Origin: Lachnospiraceae bacterium FE2018
GTDB taxonomy: Bacteria; Bacillota; Clostridia; Lachnospirales; Lachnospiraceae
Assembly: GCA_000702845.1 (NCBI GenBank)
Contig: JNKK01000002.1
Span: forward strand, 1 to 64,000
DNA length: 64,000 nucleotides
Reading direction: 5' to 3'
Positions 8,913-18,193 of this stretch are shown here, in pieces. Position 1 is the stretch's first letter. The number at the start of each line of letters is the position of its first letter. The notes under the pieces were generated by a model. The model saw nothing but the letters and a program-made list of their open reading frames with translations, did not search any database and had not been told where the DNA came from. A program made the translations under genes and the position numbers.

Positions 8913-10237
8913 TTCTGAGTGCCGCGCTGGTACTGACGGCGTGCGGCGGAGGAAGTGACAGCAGTTCTGACGCGACGGGTGCGTCATCGGATACATCGGT
9001 TTCTACATCCGTTTCAGGGTCTGATCAGACGGATGCGGCGGACAGCGCAGTTGCGGACAGCACAGCTGCAGACAGCGCAAATGCAGACAGTGCGGATTCC
9101 GGCAGCGCGGAAGATGCTGAGCCTGCCGGCACGTCGGAAGACGGGACAGACGGATCAGAGGCAGCAGCGGAGGCGGATCCGGATGCGCCTGTCATTGACG
9201 GCCTGACGTATGCTTCTACCATGAAGCTGGACTATGCGGACGGGTTCCATGTATATTATTATCAGGACGGCTATAAACTGATTGATATCCCGATCAGCGG
9301 CCAGTATCTGGTTGTTCCGGAAGGATTCGAAAAACCGGAAGGACTCAGTGAAGATATCACGGTCATTTATCAGCCGCTGGATGAAGTATATCTCGCTGCG
9401 ACCGGAGCGATGTCCTTCTTCGACCGGCTGGATGCAATCGATGTCATTAAAATGAGTTCGCTGGATGTCAGCGGCTGGGCAATTCAGGCACCAGTTGATG
9501 CCATGAATGCCGGCGATATCATTTTTGCCGGAAAATACAGTGAGCCGGATTATGAGATGATGGTGGAGCATGACTGCGATCTGGCGCTTGAATCAACAAT
9601 GATTCTGCATACGCCCGAGGTACAGGAAATGATCGAGGATCTTGACATTCCGGTAATGATCGACCGTTCCAGCTATGAGCTGGAAGTGCTCGGACGAATC
9701 GAGTGGGTGAAGCTGTACGGCGCGCTGGTTAATAAAGAAGATGTCGCAGAAGAAGTATTTGCCGCACAGAAGGAAATCGTCGATTCCATGGAGGATTTCG
9801 AGAATACCGGCAAGACGGTGGCATTCTTCTCGGTCAATTCAGACAGATCCGTTGTCGTGCGCAAGACACAGGATATTATTCCGAATATGATTGAAATTGC
9901 GGGCGGAAAATATGTGCTGGAAAATGCGGATGATCCGGGTACAAACAGCGCTTCCATGAATATGACAATGGAGGAGTTCTACAGCCAGGCAGTGAAAGCC
10001 GATTATATCGTTTACAACGGAACCATCGTCGGCGCGCTGACCTCTGTGGATGATCTGCTTGGAAAAGATCCGCTGTTTGCAGAATTCAAGGCGGTTAAAG
10101 AAGGAAATGTCTGGACTGTCGACAAGACCTGGTATCAGGACACGGCAAATGTAGCAAATCTGATTATCGATATGAACATCATGCTGACAGATGGGGATCA
10201 GAGTCAGCTGACTTATATGAAGAAGATTAGCGAGTGA
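8876..10237 (+). CDS. substrate-binding lipoprotein of a BtuF/FecB-type ABC transporter
   Basis: This 453-residue lipoprotein has lipobox LTAC (Cys near residue 23), an Ala/Ser/Asp-rich linker to about 100, and a binding domain of the Peripla_BP_2 (BtuF/FecB/FhuD) type. It ends like such proteins, with a VKEGNVWTVDKTWYQD segment and a final helix. It should sit on the outer face of the membrane and hand its ligand to the permease encoded next. Because a cobalamin riboswitch controls the unit, a corrinoid is the likeliest ligand, though a heme or siderophore role cannot be excluded. It is about the same length as, and shares many motifs with, the C-terminal part of the lipoprotein at 29617-31332 (ESTMI, PEV, ENTGKTV, IEIAGG). 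ATG 8876 is preceded by AAGGAG inside the previous gene, which suggests translational coupling. Confidence 0.88.
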   Translation: MRRTRWISLYALILSAALVLTACGGGSDSSSDATGASSDTSVSTSVSGSDQTDAADSAVADSTAADSANADSADSGSAEDAEPAGTSEDGTDGSEAAAEADPDAPVIDGLTYASTMKLDYADGFHVYYYQDGYKLIDIPISGQYLVVPEGFEKPEGLSEDITVIYQPLDEVYLAATGAMSFFDRLDAIDVIKMSSLDVSGWAIQAPVDAMNAGDIIFAGKYSEPDYEMMVEHDCDLALESTMILHTPEVQEMIEDLDIPVMIDRSSYELEVLGRIEWVKLYGALVNKEDVAEEVFAAQKEIVDSMEDFENTGKTVAFFSVNSDRSVVVRKTQDIIPNMIEIAGGKYVLENADDPGTNSASMNMTMEEFYSQAVKADYIVYNGTIVGALTSVDDLLGKDPLFAEFKAVKEGNVWTVDKTWYQDTANVANLIIDMNIMLTDGDQSQLTYMKKISE

Positions 10238-10265
10238 GAGAAGAGATGTTGTGAGGAGCAGCGGT

Positions 10266-11342
10266 ATGGCACAGAGTTTGCAGGGAAAAAGCGCCGGCGG
10301 AATGCAGGGCGGGTATCATGCGGAAAATTTCCGCCGCAGGACACGCTATACGATCGTATTTGCTATACTGATTGCTGCGTTTTTTCTGATTTGTATTCTG
10401 AATATCAATACCGGCAACGTTAATATACCGGTTTCACGGATTCTGAAAATCATTTTTCAGAAGGCGGGCGATAAGGATGAGATGAACATCATCTGGAAAA
10501 TCCGGCTTCCCCGGATCCTGATGGGCGCGATGCTGGGCGGTGCGCTGGCGCTGGCGGGCTTCCTGCTTCAGACGTTCTTTGAAAACCCGATCGCAGGTCC
10601 GTTCGTGCTGGGTATTTCTTCCGGCGCAAAGATGATCGTTGCAATCGTTATGATTTTCTTTTTGCAGCGGTTCGGACGCGTATCGTCCTGGGCAATGATT
10701 GTGGCGGCCTTTATCGGGTCGCTGATGGCGACCGGGTTTATTCTGGCTGTGTCAAGAGCTGTCAATAGCATGGCTGCCCTTCTGGTAGCCGGCGTAATGA
10801 TCGGATATATCTGTTCCGCGGTTACGGAATTCATCATTACGTTTGCGGAGGATTCGGATATCGTCAATCTGCATGGCTGGTCACAGGGCAGTTTCTCCGG
10901 CATGAACTGGAGCAATGTTGGCGTTTCGGCGCTCATTGTCGGGATTACCCTGTTTTTAACGATTTTGCTTTCGAAACCGATCGGCGCTTTTCAGATGGGC
11001 GAGGCATATGCCCAGAGCATGGGCGTCAATGTGAAGCGGTTCCGGATCGCGCTGATTATGCTCTCCAGCATTCTGTCGGCGACGGTCACCGCATTTGCGG
11101 GTCCGATCTCCTTCGTGGGAATTGCCGTGCCGTTTCTGATGAAGCGGTCGCTCGGTACGGCGAAGCCGCTGGTGGTTATTCCGGCAACGTTTCTGGGTGG
11201 TGCGGTTTTCTGCATGGTCTGCGACCTGATTGCCCGCATGGCGTTTGCCCCGACGGAACTGAAGATCAGCACGGTGACATCCCTGTTCGGCGCACCGATT
11301 GTCATCTTCATGCTGATCCGCAGGCAGCAGGGAAGACGGTAG
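10266..11342 (+). CDS. FecCD/BtuC-type ABC transporter permease
   Basis: The 358-residue integral membrane protein belongs to the FecCD family, whose dimers import vitamin B12, heme or ferric siderophores. Family signatures include the IRLPRILMGAMLGGALALAG segment, the GISSGAKM loop, and the GPISFVGIAVPFLMKRS region that contacts the ATPase. About nine to ten hydrophobic segments are visible. ATG 10266 is chosen over GTG 10251 because GAGGAG (10253-10258) lies at the right spacing before it. It sits between the binding lipoprotein and the ATPase, giving a complete importer. Riboswitch control points to BtuC function. Confidence 0.93.
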   Translation: MAQSLQGKSAGGMQGGYHAENFRRRTRYTIVFAILIAAFFLICILNINTGNVNIPVSRILKIIFQKAGDKDEMNIIWKIRLPRILMGAMLGGALALAGFLLQTFFENPIAGPFVLGISSGAKMIVAIVMIFFLQRFGRVSSWAMIVAAFIGSLMATGFILAVSRAVNSMAALLVAGVMIGYICSAVTEFIITFAEDSDIVNLHGWSQGSFSGMNWSNVGVSALIVGITLFLTILLSKPIGAFQMGEAYAQSMGVNVKRFRIALIMLSSILSATVTAFAGPISFVGIAVPFLMKRSLGTAKPLVVIPATFLGGAVFCMVCDLIARMAFAPTELKISTVTSLFGAPIVIFMLIRRQQGRR

Positions 11343-11354
11343 GAGGTGATCGAT

Positions 11355-12506
11355 ATGAGTCAGTATTATTTTCATATGGATCAGCTGACCGTCGGATACA
11401 ACGGACAGCCTCTGATCAGGGACATCGAGATCGGCATCCGCCAGGGAGAGATTGTAACGCTGATCGGACCGAACGGCGCCGGAAAATCAACGATTTTAAA
11501 AAGTATTACGCGGCAGTTGTCACTGATTGGGGGTAAGGTGCAGTTTGCTGAGAAAGAGCTGCGTTCCTACTCTTACAAGGAATTGTCTTCCCGCATGGCA
11601 GTTGTGCTGACAGAGCGCATGCGGCCGGAGCTGATGACCTGTCACGATGTGGTGGCCACCGGGCGTTATCCGTACACAGGACGGCTCGGAATCCTCTCGG
11701 AAGAGGACGAACGGATTGTGGACGAATCCATGCGCGCGGTTCATGCGGAGGACATTGGCACGCGTGATTTTAATGCCATCAGTGACGGGCAGCGGCAGCG
11801 CGTACTGCTCGCGCGGGCCATCTGTCAGGAGCCGGAGATCATTATTCTGGATGAGCCGACGTCCTTCCTGGATGTCCGCCATAAGCTGGAACTGCTGGCG
11901 ATTCTGCGGAACATGGCGAAGCAGAAGGGCATTACCGTCATCATGTCCCTGCATGAAATTGATCTGGCTATGAAGATCTCTGACAAGATCGTATGCGTTA
12001 AGGGAGATCATATTTTCCGTTATGGCGAGCCGGAGGAGATTTTCGAGGAATCCATGATCCGGAATTTGTATGATATCGACAACGGATTCTTTGATCCGCT
12101 GTTCGGCAGTATTGAGCTGCCGGCTCCCGGGACAAACGTAAGGCGGAATGCAGGTGGTATGGATGGCGCAGAAGGAAAAAGCCCAAGCCCTCACACACTG
12201 GTTCTGTCATCCTGCGGAACCGGAATTCCGGTATTCCGGCGGCTGCAGCGCCAGAACGAACCGTTTATCTCCGGCATTTTATATACAAATGACGTAGATT
12301 ATCAGCTGGCAAGACTTCTGGCAGCGGAAGTAATTACCGAAAAGCCTTTCTGTCAGATCAGTGACGCGGCATTTGCCCGGGCGATGGAGGCAGTGGAAAA
12401 GTGTGAGCGGGTGATTGACGCCGGGGTGGAAATCGGCGAGAGCAATGCGCGGATGGAGGATATTCTGGCCGCGGCGGAAAAGGCCGGGAAGATGGAGAGA
12501 ATATAA
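11355..12506 (+). CDS. BtuD/FecE-type ABC ATPase with extra C-terminal domain
   Basis: This 383-residue protein has a normal ABC ATPase (about 1-255): Walker A GPNGAGKST, a signature that reads ISDGQRQRV, Walker B IIILDEP and the switch His in SLHEID. FecE-type ATPases usually end near residue 260. Here about 110 extra residues follow, starting at HTLVLSSCGTGIPVFRRLQR and containing conserved-looking Cys and acidic positions. That tail resembles a small regulatory or nucleotide-binding domain that I cannot name. AGGAGG (11341-11346) sets the ATG at 11355, four codons inside the longest frame. It powers the FecCD permease encoded just upstream and closes riboswitch unit 1. Confidence 0.9.
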   Translation: MSQYYFHMDQLTVGYNGQPLIRDIEIGIRQGEIVTLIGPNGAGKSTILKSITRQLSLIGGKVQFAEKELRSYSYKELSSRMAVVLTERMRPELMTCHDVVATGRYPYTGRLGILSEEDERIVDESMRAVHAEDIGTRDFNAISDGQRQRVLLARAICQEPEIIILDEPTSFLDVRHKLELLAILRNMAKQKGITVIMSLHEIDLAMKISDKIVCVKGDHIFRYGEPEEIFEESMIRNLYDIDNGFFDPLFGSIELPAPGTNVRRNAGGMDGAEGKSPSPHTLVLSSCGTGIPVFRRLQRQNEPFISGILYTNDVDYQLARLLAAEVITEKPFCQISDAAFARAMEAVEKCERVIDAGVEIGESNARMEDILAAAEKAGKMERI

Positions 12507-12537
12507 GAAGAAAAAGAGTTAAAAGCAACTTATTATA

Positions 12538-12566
12538 TTGACTGAAATCAGACAGTTTTCTATTAT
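12538..12566 (+). promoter_or_regulatory. SigA-type promoter of cobalamin unit 2
   Basis: TTGACT (12538-12543), a 17-base spacer and TATTAT (12561-12566) lie about 28 bases before the aptamer. So unit 2 can be transcribed separately from unit 1. Confidence 0.65.
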
Positions 12567-12593
12567 TTTTAAATCAAATTCAATAAATAGTGT

Positions 12594-12775
12594 GTTTCAG
12601 TGCCATGTGGTATCTATTTTAAAAGATTCCGGATATGGATAATAGGGAATCAGGTGAGAGTCCTGAGCGATCCGGTCACTGTAATCAGGGAGCATGCTGC
12701 AATATGTCATTGCGCCATTAGGCGTGAGAAGGCGCAGCGATGTGAAGAACTGTAAGCCAGGAGACCTGCTGAAAC
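12594..12775 (+). promoter_or_regulatory. cobalamin riboswitch 2
   Basis: Conserved cores AGGGAATCAGGTGAGAGTCC, GATCCGGTCACTGTAATCAG and the B12 box AAGCCAGGAGACCTGC are present. P1 can form from GTTTCAG (12594-12600) and CTGAAAC (12769-12775). Unlike riboswitches 1 and 3, no GC-rich hairpin with a T-run follows in the 230 bases before the gene. Control may be translational or use a different platform. Confidence 0.92.
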
Positions 12776-12856
12776 ATAACGCATGATGCTTCCGGAGAAA
12801 GTATAAGTGCAGAAAAGATGTCTTAGGGCAAATCGTATCGCAGGGCGAACGGTTTT

Positions 12857-12925
12857 GCATATGAATCAGGGGCGCTTTGTTTCTGGAAGGAAGCATGGCG
12901 TCCCTCTTATAACGGGTTCATATGC
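12857..12925 (+). repeat. long inverted repeat between riboswitch 2 and its gene
   Basis: The outer arms GCATATGAA (12857-12865) and TTCATATGC (12917-12925) are perfectly complementary. An inner imperfect pair (AGGGGCG with CGTCCCT) extends the fold. It has no T-run. It may be part of the riboswitch's unusual expression platform, or an mRNA stabiliser. Confidence 0.45.
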
Positions 12926-13005
12926 TGAACAAGGCGGTGCTGCTATTGTTCCGGAACCTTTTAGGATAAATTGCTGATACTGCAGAAAATAGAAAAGGAG
13001 GAAGT

Positions 13006-16000
13006 ATGAAAAAACTGACCACAAAACTGTTAAGTTTATTGCTCGCACTTGCGCTTGTGTTTACGCCGGTGGCAGGACCGGCAGTGAATGTATTTGCGGC
13101 TATAGATAACAGCACGACTATAGCTGACGGGTTTTATAAACCGAATGCATTTACATGGTCCGGAGGAAGCGGAAGAGTTGAATTATCCTGTAATAAAGTA
13201 TCTATTAAAGACAGCCTTGCGACTGCAGACATTGTGCTTACAAGTAAGAAGTACATCCGGGCAGAGGTAGATGGAGTAGAATATACGCCGGTTATAGACG
13301 AGGAAGCCGGGACATCTACATTTACTGTTCCGGTTGCATTGAACACGGATATGATTTTTTCCGGGACAACTGTGGCCATGAGTCAGGAAAGCACGATCGA
13401 TTATACGATAAATGTCTCCCTTGACCCTGAAAACCTGCAGGTAATTTATGATGATGGATTCTATACATCAACCGTAAAGACAAATACGGCATTTTTTGGA
13501 TACAAATATCCGAAAGCAGACTACGATGTTAAAGTGACTGTAACGGTAAAAGATGGTGTAATTAAATCTGTTGATTATACAGATGACATCAATCAGATGG
13601 ATTATTCCAGCAACCACAATTATCTTACCTGGGCAATGGAAGGTCATAATGTAACCGATTACAGCTATGAGTACATTAAAAAGAATTATGAAACATATGG
13701 ATTAAATCCGGAGGAATATCCGCCCTGCGGAACCGGCTTGAGAGAACAGATAGTTAATAAAAACGGAACAGAAGATGTGGATACGGTAACAAGCGCAACC
13801 ATATCCTCTAAGGCGGTTATTGAGGCAGTTAATCAGAGTATCGAAAAAGCAAAACTCGGACAGAAGGATGATCCGGAACCGGTACTGCCGCAGGAAGATA
13901 CATCTGAAGATATTATTCCGCAGGATGGAATCTATGTAATTGCTGCGAAGTGCGACAGCGCAACAATACATGATAATACGGCGCTTATTTTTGTAAAAGA
14001 CGGAGCGGTTAAAGCGCAGATTCCGATTGAGCAGCGTGAATCTTCTTATCCATATATATATCCGGATAAAGAAGCAGCTGCACTGGCGGCAGGAGAAGGC
14101 GGTTGGTTCCATCCGATTGATTATGATTACAATTATAAATATATGGGAAGTCTGTACAGAAATATTCCGATCAAATCACTTGACAAGACACTTCCCTTTG
14201 TCATGTATGCAAAAAGCAGCGGAAACTGGTTTAATCGTCTGGTAAGATTCTATTCAGAGGGGATGAAACAGATTCCGGAAAATGTATATGAGGCCTCTGA
14301 TGTTAAAGTGACTTTTGGTGACGAAAATGAAAATCCGGAGGTTACATGTGAGAGAATCTATGCGAACCTGGAAGGGATTGCCGCAGACATAACGGTTACG
14401 GGAACAGAATACTCCACGGCAACGATTGAAGGCGAAACATATAGCGGTACTTTAAATGAAATAAGCAATACAACAGCACTTCATATTCCGATTAATCTTA
14501 ATGCAGACACAACAATCACGCTTGGAAACGAGAACAATCCGGAATTAAAAACACTGATGCTTCGTGCGGTATTGGATCCGGAGGAGCTTGTGATCAGTGA
14601 AGATCTGGCAGATTATACTGCAGTTGATGCAGCGCTTGCAGCGGTACCGGATGATCTCTCGATTTACACGGATGTAACTGCACAGGCAGTAGAAGCAGCA
14701 GTTGCAGCAGTCGAAAGAGGTCTGAGCTATACAAGACAGGCAGAAGTTGACGCAATGGCAGAGGCGATCAACGCGGCAGTTGCGGATCTGGTTGAGAAAT
14801 CAGCGGAGCCTGAAAAAATCGACCTTGCTATTACGAACAACACCGGCATGTTCAAGGCGGTAACGGCCTACCTGACCACAGAGGACAGTCAGGAGTATCT
14901 GGTGATGGCACTGTCCGGTACAGGTTACAAAGAATTGTACAAGGGCATCTATGAACAGGCGATCGAAAATGGTGATGGCAGCGCTGACAACGGCAACAAC
15001 TCCTGGATCCACGGCTACACTAACGATGCTGGCCAGCTTGAATTTAAGATCCCGATGAACGCGGATGAGACATACGTTCCCTGCGTAGCCATTTCGAACT
15101 CCTACTACATGAAGTATCTGAATGGGCAGAACGCACTGGAAAGATCGTTCTATCCGAGACAGTTCGAGATCAACAGAGAAGCGAAGACGCTGGTTACAGG
15201 AGACTACGATGAAACAGCTGACTTTGCGGTCACATCGATGGTAACCGATTTTAAGGTGAAGGCGACCGCTTCCACGGAAGTTGTTGGCGGTCCGAACTCC
15301 AACAACTATTGTGTGAAACCGGTTCTGGAGATGGAGGACGCGACCTATGACAAGGTAACGTATCCGACCGTCGTGGGCAGCCAGCTGAGCACAGCAAGCG
15401 CTGATCTTACGGATGGCAAATTCGAGATTTCTCTGCTGAATGCGCCGAACAAGATGGCGTTCCAGGACAAGACACCGATCGAGATGACGTTCCACGTGGC
15501 AGAAGACGCGCCGTACGTGGAAGCCGGCACGAACGTTGTGAGAATGGTAACAATCGACAAGATGGCGAAGACCATTGTAATCGAAGGCGACCCTCTCATC
15601 GAGGAAACAGCACCGGAGAAGACAGAACTTGCTATCACGAACAACACAGGTATGTTCAATGTTGTAACTGCATATCTGACAGAAGAGGCAGGTCAGGAGT
15701 ACCTTGTGGCGGCCCTGAATGGAACAGGCTATAAAGAGCTTTTTAAAGGAACCTATGAGCAGGCAGTTGCAAATGGCGACGGATCTGCTGATAACGGAAA
15801 CAACAGCTGGATTCACGGTTATACCAATGACGCCGGAAAGCTGGAATTCAAAATCCCGCTCAATGAGGACGAGAGCTATGTTCCATGTGTAGCCGTTTCC
15901 AATTCTTATTACACAAAATACCTGAATGGTCAGAATGCGCTGGCTCGTGCGTTCTATCCGAGACAGTTCGAGATCAATAGAGAAGCGAAGACGCTGGTTA

Positions 16001-17988
16001 CAGGAGACTATGAGTTCAGCAAAGAACTGGCAGTCACTAACAATGTCAGCATGTTTAAGGTAGATGCGGCCCGGCTTGACACTGTCGGCGGTCCGAATTC
16101 AAATAACTACGCGGCAGATCTCGTGCTTACGATGGGAAGCACCTCATATGGCAAAGCATATGTCGGAACAGCCGGAGAAGCGCATAAAGCGGACTCCCCG
16201 GCAGTACTTGGAGAAGATAATACATTTAGATTGTCTGTTAAGTGGGTTGAAACTTTCGGTCAGCCGGAAACCCTGAAGAATCTGCTGGATGAACCGTTCA
16301 TCGTATCATTCCATTCAACCAAAAAGGATGCATGGTACGAGAGAAAGCTGACAGTCAGCGAAGCTGAGGGAACCATTGTGTTTGATTCCGTCCCACAGGC
16401 TGATTATAAAGCAGTCGATGCGGCAATTGCAAAGGTCCCGTCAGATCTCTCAATTTACACAGATGAAACAGCACAGGCAGTAGAGGATGCCCTTGCCGGA
16501 GTCGTACAAATTCTTGGTGCTGAACAGCAGGCAGAAGTGGACGCAATGGCAGAGGCGATCGAAGCAGCTGTTGCAGCACTGAAAGAGAAACCGGCAGACT
16601 ACACGGCGGTTGACGCAGCCCTTGCAAAGGTGCCTTCCGATCTCACAATTTATACAGAAGAGACCGCTGCAGCAGTCACAGCAGCTGTAGGAGCAGTCGT
16701 AAGAGATCTGGGAATTACAAAACAGGCAGAAGTGGACGCAATGGCAGAGGCGATCGAAGAGGCTGTCGGAGCACTTGTCAAAATTGAAGATGCCAATGCT
16801 GCCAAAGCAGCCGATGAGCTGATTCAGAAAGCGAAAGAAGCATATGATACAGCGGCAGAAAAACAAAAAGCTGTAGATGATGCACAGGCAGCTTATAATG
16901 CTTTGACAGATGTACAAAAAGCATTGCTTCCGGATGCAGAAGCGGACCTGCAGGCGGCACAGGAAGCAGCAACTGAAATGATGAATACGGAAAAAGCAGC
17001 AAATGATGCAGCAGAGGTAGCAAAAACGCTGATTGACGCGGTAAAGACAGCTGCGGAAGATGAAAACACTACCGCTGCAGAAGTAGCACAGGCAATCGAA
17101 GCAGCGAAGGAAGCGCTGAAAACGGCACAGGAAGCATATGGAAAGCTGAATGACAAGCAGAAAGCGCAGGAAGGTCAGATCAATGTAGACGACATTGCTT
17201 CAGAAGCGGAAGGAGTATTTACAGAGGCAGAAGCAACCGTTACTGTGAAGCAGACAGCAGAAGCAGTCGAAGCAGTTAAAAAGGCGGCAGAAACTGCAAA
17301 AGATCCGAAAGCCACTTCTAAGGATGTCAATGACGCGATCAAAGCAGCAGAGGACGCGCTGAATGTATTAACAGATGAACAGAAGCAGCAGGTTGAAGAG
17401 CAGATCAAAGAACAGCTTGGTGAATCTGTAGATCAGATAATTAACGATGCGAAAACCGCTGCGGCAGCGAAAGAGGAAGCCGAAAAGCAGGCAGAAGATG
17501 GCAATAAGGACAATGGCGGCAATAACGGCAGCAAACAGAATCCGGCAGCGCCTGAGAAGGCAGTCAGCATCGGCACCACTTTCGCAGCGAACCAGAGCAC
17601 TTTCAAGGTAACGAAAGCCGGTGAAGTCACTCTGCAGAAGAGCACTAACAAGAAAGCAAAGAAAGCCGCCATCCCGGCAGTGGTTGCCTATCAGGGAAAG
17701 ACCTTTAAAGTCACAGCAATTGCAGACAAAGCCTTTGCAGGCTGCAAGAAATTGAAACAGGTTGAAATTGGAGCGAATATTACCACGATCGGCAAACAGG
17801 CGTTCAAAGGCGACAAGAAGCTGAAGAAGATCATATTTAAGGGAATGCTTGTTAAGAAAGTTGGTAAAAAAGCTTTCAGCGGAATCAGTAAGAAAGCTAC
17901 ATTTAAGGCACCGAAGAAAGTTTTGAAGAAATACCGTAAGCTGATGAAAAAGGCAGGTGCGCCGAAGTCAGCGAAGTATAAGAAGTAA
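13006..17988 (+). CDS. giant exported protein: A/B repeat domains, FMN-binding domain, FIVAR and leucine-rich repeats
   Basis: The 1660-residue protein has a signal peptide (1-31). Visible parts in order are a type A domain (40-145), an FMN-binding (PF04205-like) domain (149-285) ending in VDTVTSATISSKAV, a type B domain (305-430), a divergent A-like domain with EVTCERI (431-525), FIVAR-like helical repeats (535-603, 1132-1260), four B-like domains in two tandem pairs (604-1130), Ala/Glu-rich helices (1262-1500), and two or three BspA-type leucine-rich repeats (about 1550-1620) before a Lys-rich tail. No sortase motif is seen. Segments 604-730 and 873-1002 are near-identical in protein but differ at many silent sites. 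Start ATG follows AAAGGAGG. Only cobalamin riboswitch 2 precedes it. I infer a wall-associated tetrapyrrole-binding or redox protein; the ligand is unknown. Confidence 0.83.
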   Translation: MKKLTTKLLSLLLALALVFTPVAGPAVNVFAAIDNSTTIADGFYKPNAFTWSGGSGRVELSCNKVSIKDSLATADIVLTSKKYIRAEVDGVEYTPVIDEEAGTSTFTVPVALNTDMIFSGTTVAMSQESTIDYTINVSLDPENLQVIYDDGFYTSTVKTNTAFFGYKYPKADYDVKVTVTVKDGVIKSVDYTDDINQMDYSSNHNYLTWAMEGHNVTDYSYEYIKKNYETYGLNPEEYPPCGTGLREQIVNKNGTEDVDTVTSATISSKAVIEAVNQSIEKAKLGQKDDPEPVLPQEDTSEDIIPQDGIYVIAAKCDSATIHDNTALIFVKDGAVKAQIPIEQRESSYPYIYPDKEAAALAAGEGGWFHPIDYDYNYKYMGSLYRNIPIKSLDKTLPFVMYAKSSGNWFNRLVRFYSEGMKQIPENVYEASDVKVTFGDENENPEVTCERIYANLEGIAADITVTGTEYSTATIEGETYSGTLNEISNTTALHIPINLNADTTITLGNENNPELKTLMLRAVLDPEELVISEDLADYTAVDAALAAVPDDLSIYTDVTAQAVEAAVAAVERGLSYTRQAEVDAMAEAINAAVADLVEKSAEPEKIDLAITNNTGMFKAVTAYLTTEDSQEYLVMALSGTGYKELYKGIYEQAIENGDGSADNGNNSWIHGYTNDAGQLEFKIPMNADETYVPCVAISNSYYMKYLNGQNALERSFYPRQFEINREAKTLVTGDYDETADFAVTSMVTDFKVKATASTEVVGGPNSNNYCVKPVLEMEDATYDKVTYPTVVGSQLSTASADLTDGKFEISLLNAPNKMAFQDKTPIEMTFHVAEDAPYVEAGTNVVRMVTIDKMAKTIVIEGDPLIEETAPEKTELAITNNTGMFNVVTAYLTEEAGQEYLVAALNGTGYKELFKGTYEQAVANGDGSADNGNNSWIHGYTNDAGKLEFKIPLNEDESYVPCVAVSNSYYTKYLNGQNALARAFYPRQFEINREAKTLVTGDYEFSKELAVTNNVSMFKVDAARLDTVGGPNSNNYAADLVLTMGSTSYGKAYVGTAGEAHKADSPAVLGEDNTFRLSVKWVETFGQPETLKNLLDEPFIVSFHSTKKDAWYERKLTVSEAEGTIVFDSVPQADYKAVDAAIAKVPSDLSIYTDETAQAVEDALAGVVQILGAEQQAEVDAMAEAIEAAVAALKEKPADYTAVDAALAKVPSDLTIYTEETAAAVTAAVGAVVRDLGITKQAEVDAMAEAIEEAVGALVKIEDANAAKAADELIQKAKEAYDTAAEKQKAVDDAQAAYNALTDVQKALLPDAEADLQAAQEAATEMMNTEKAANDAAEVAKTLIDAVKTAAEDENTTAAEVAQAIEAAKEALKTAQEAYGKLNDKQKAQEGQINVDDIASEAEGVFTEAEATVTVKQTAEAVEAVKKAAETAKDPKATSKDVNDAIKAAEDALNVLTDEQKQQVEEQIKEQLGESVDQIINDAKTAAAAKEEAEKQAEDGNKDNGGNNGSKQNPAAPEKAVSIGTTFAANQSTFKVTKAGEVTLQKSTNKKAKKAAIPAVVAYQGKTFKVTAIADKAFAGCKKLKQVEIGANITTIGKQAFKGDKKLKKIIFKGMLVKKVGKKAFSGISKKATFKAPKKVLKKYRKLMKKAGAPKSAKYKK

Positions 17989-18023
17989 ATCAAATAGAAG
18001 CTGCAGATGCAGCAAAAGAACTG

Positions 18024-18064
18024 GCAGGGGTTCGGTCAATAACATGACCGGCCCCTGCTTTTTT
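18024..18064 (+). terminator. intrinsic terminator of cobalamin unit 2
   Basis: GCAGGGG plus CGGTCA (18024-18038) pair with TGACCG plus CCCCTGC (18045-18058), followed by six Ts. It lies 36 bases after the giant gene. Confidence 0.88.
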
Positions 18065-18193
18065 GATCCTGCCGGAAAGAAAATAACCAACGGATCTAGA
18101 CATCGGATAATAATTATGTTAATATAAGCATACTGATTCAAACAGGCCTGAATGAATCATATTTTGTTTAATATGAAAGGAGTTCTGAGCATA

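Noticed and set aside
14800-15816. A 338-codon open frame on the minus strand
   Set aside because: It lies fully opposite the repeated part of the 1660-residue exported protein, has no ribosome-binding site, no recognisable domain and an abnormal Cys/Arg/His-rich composition. It is a shadow of the coding strand.
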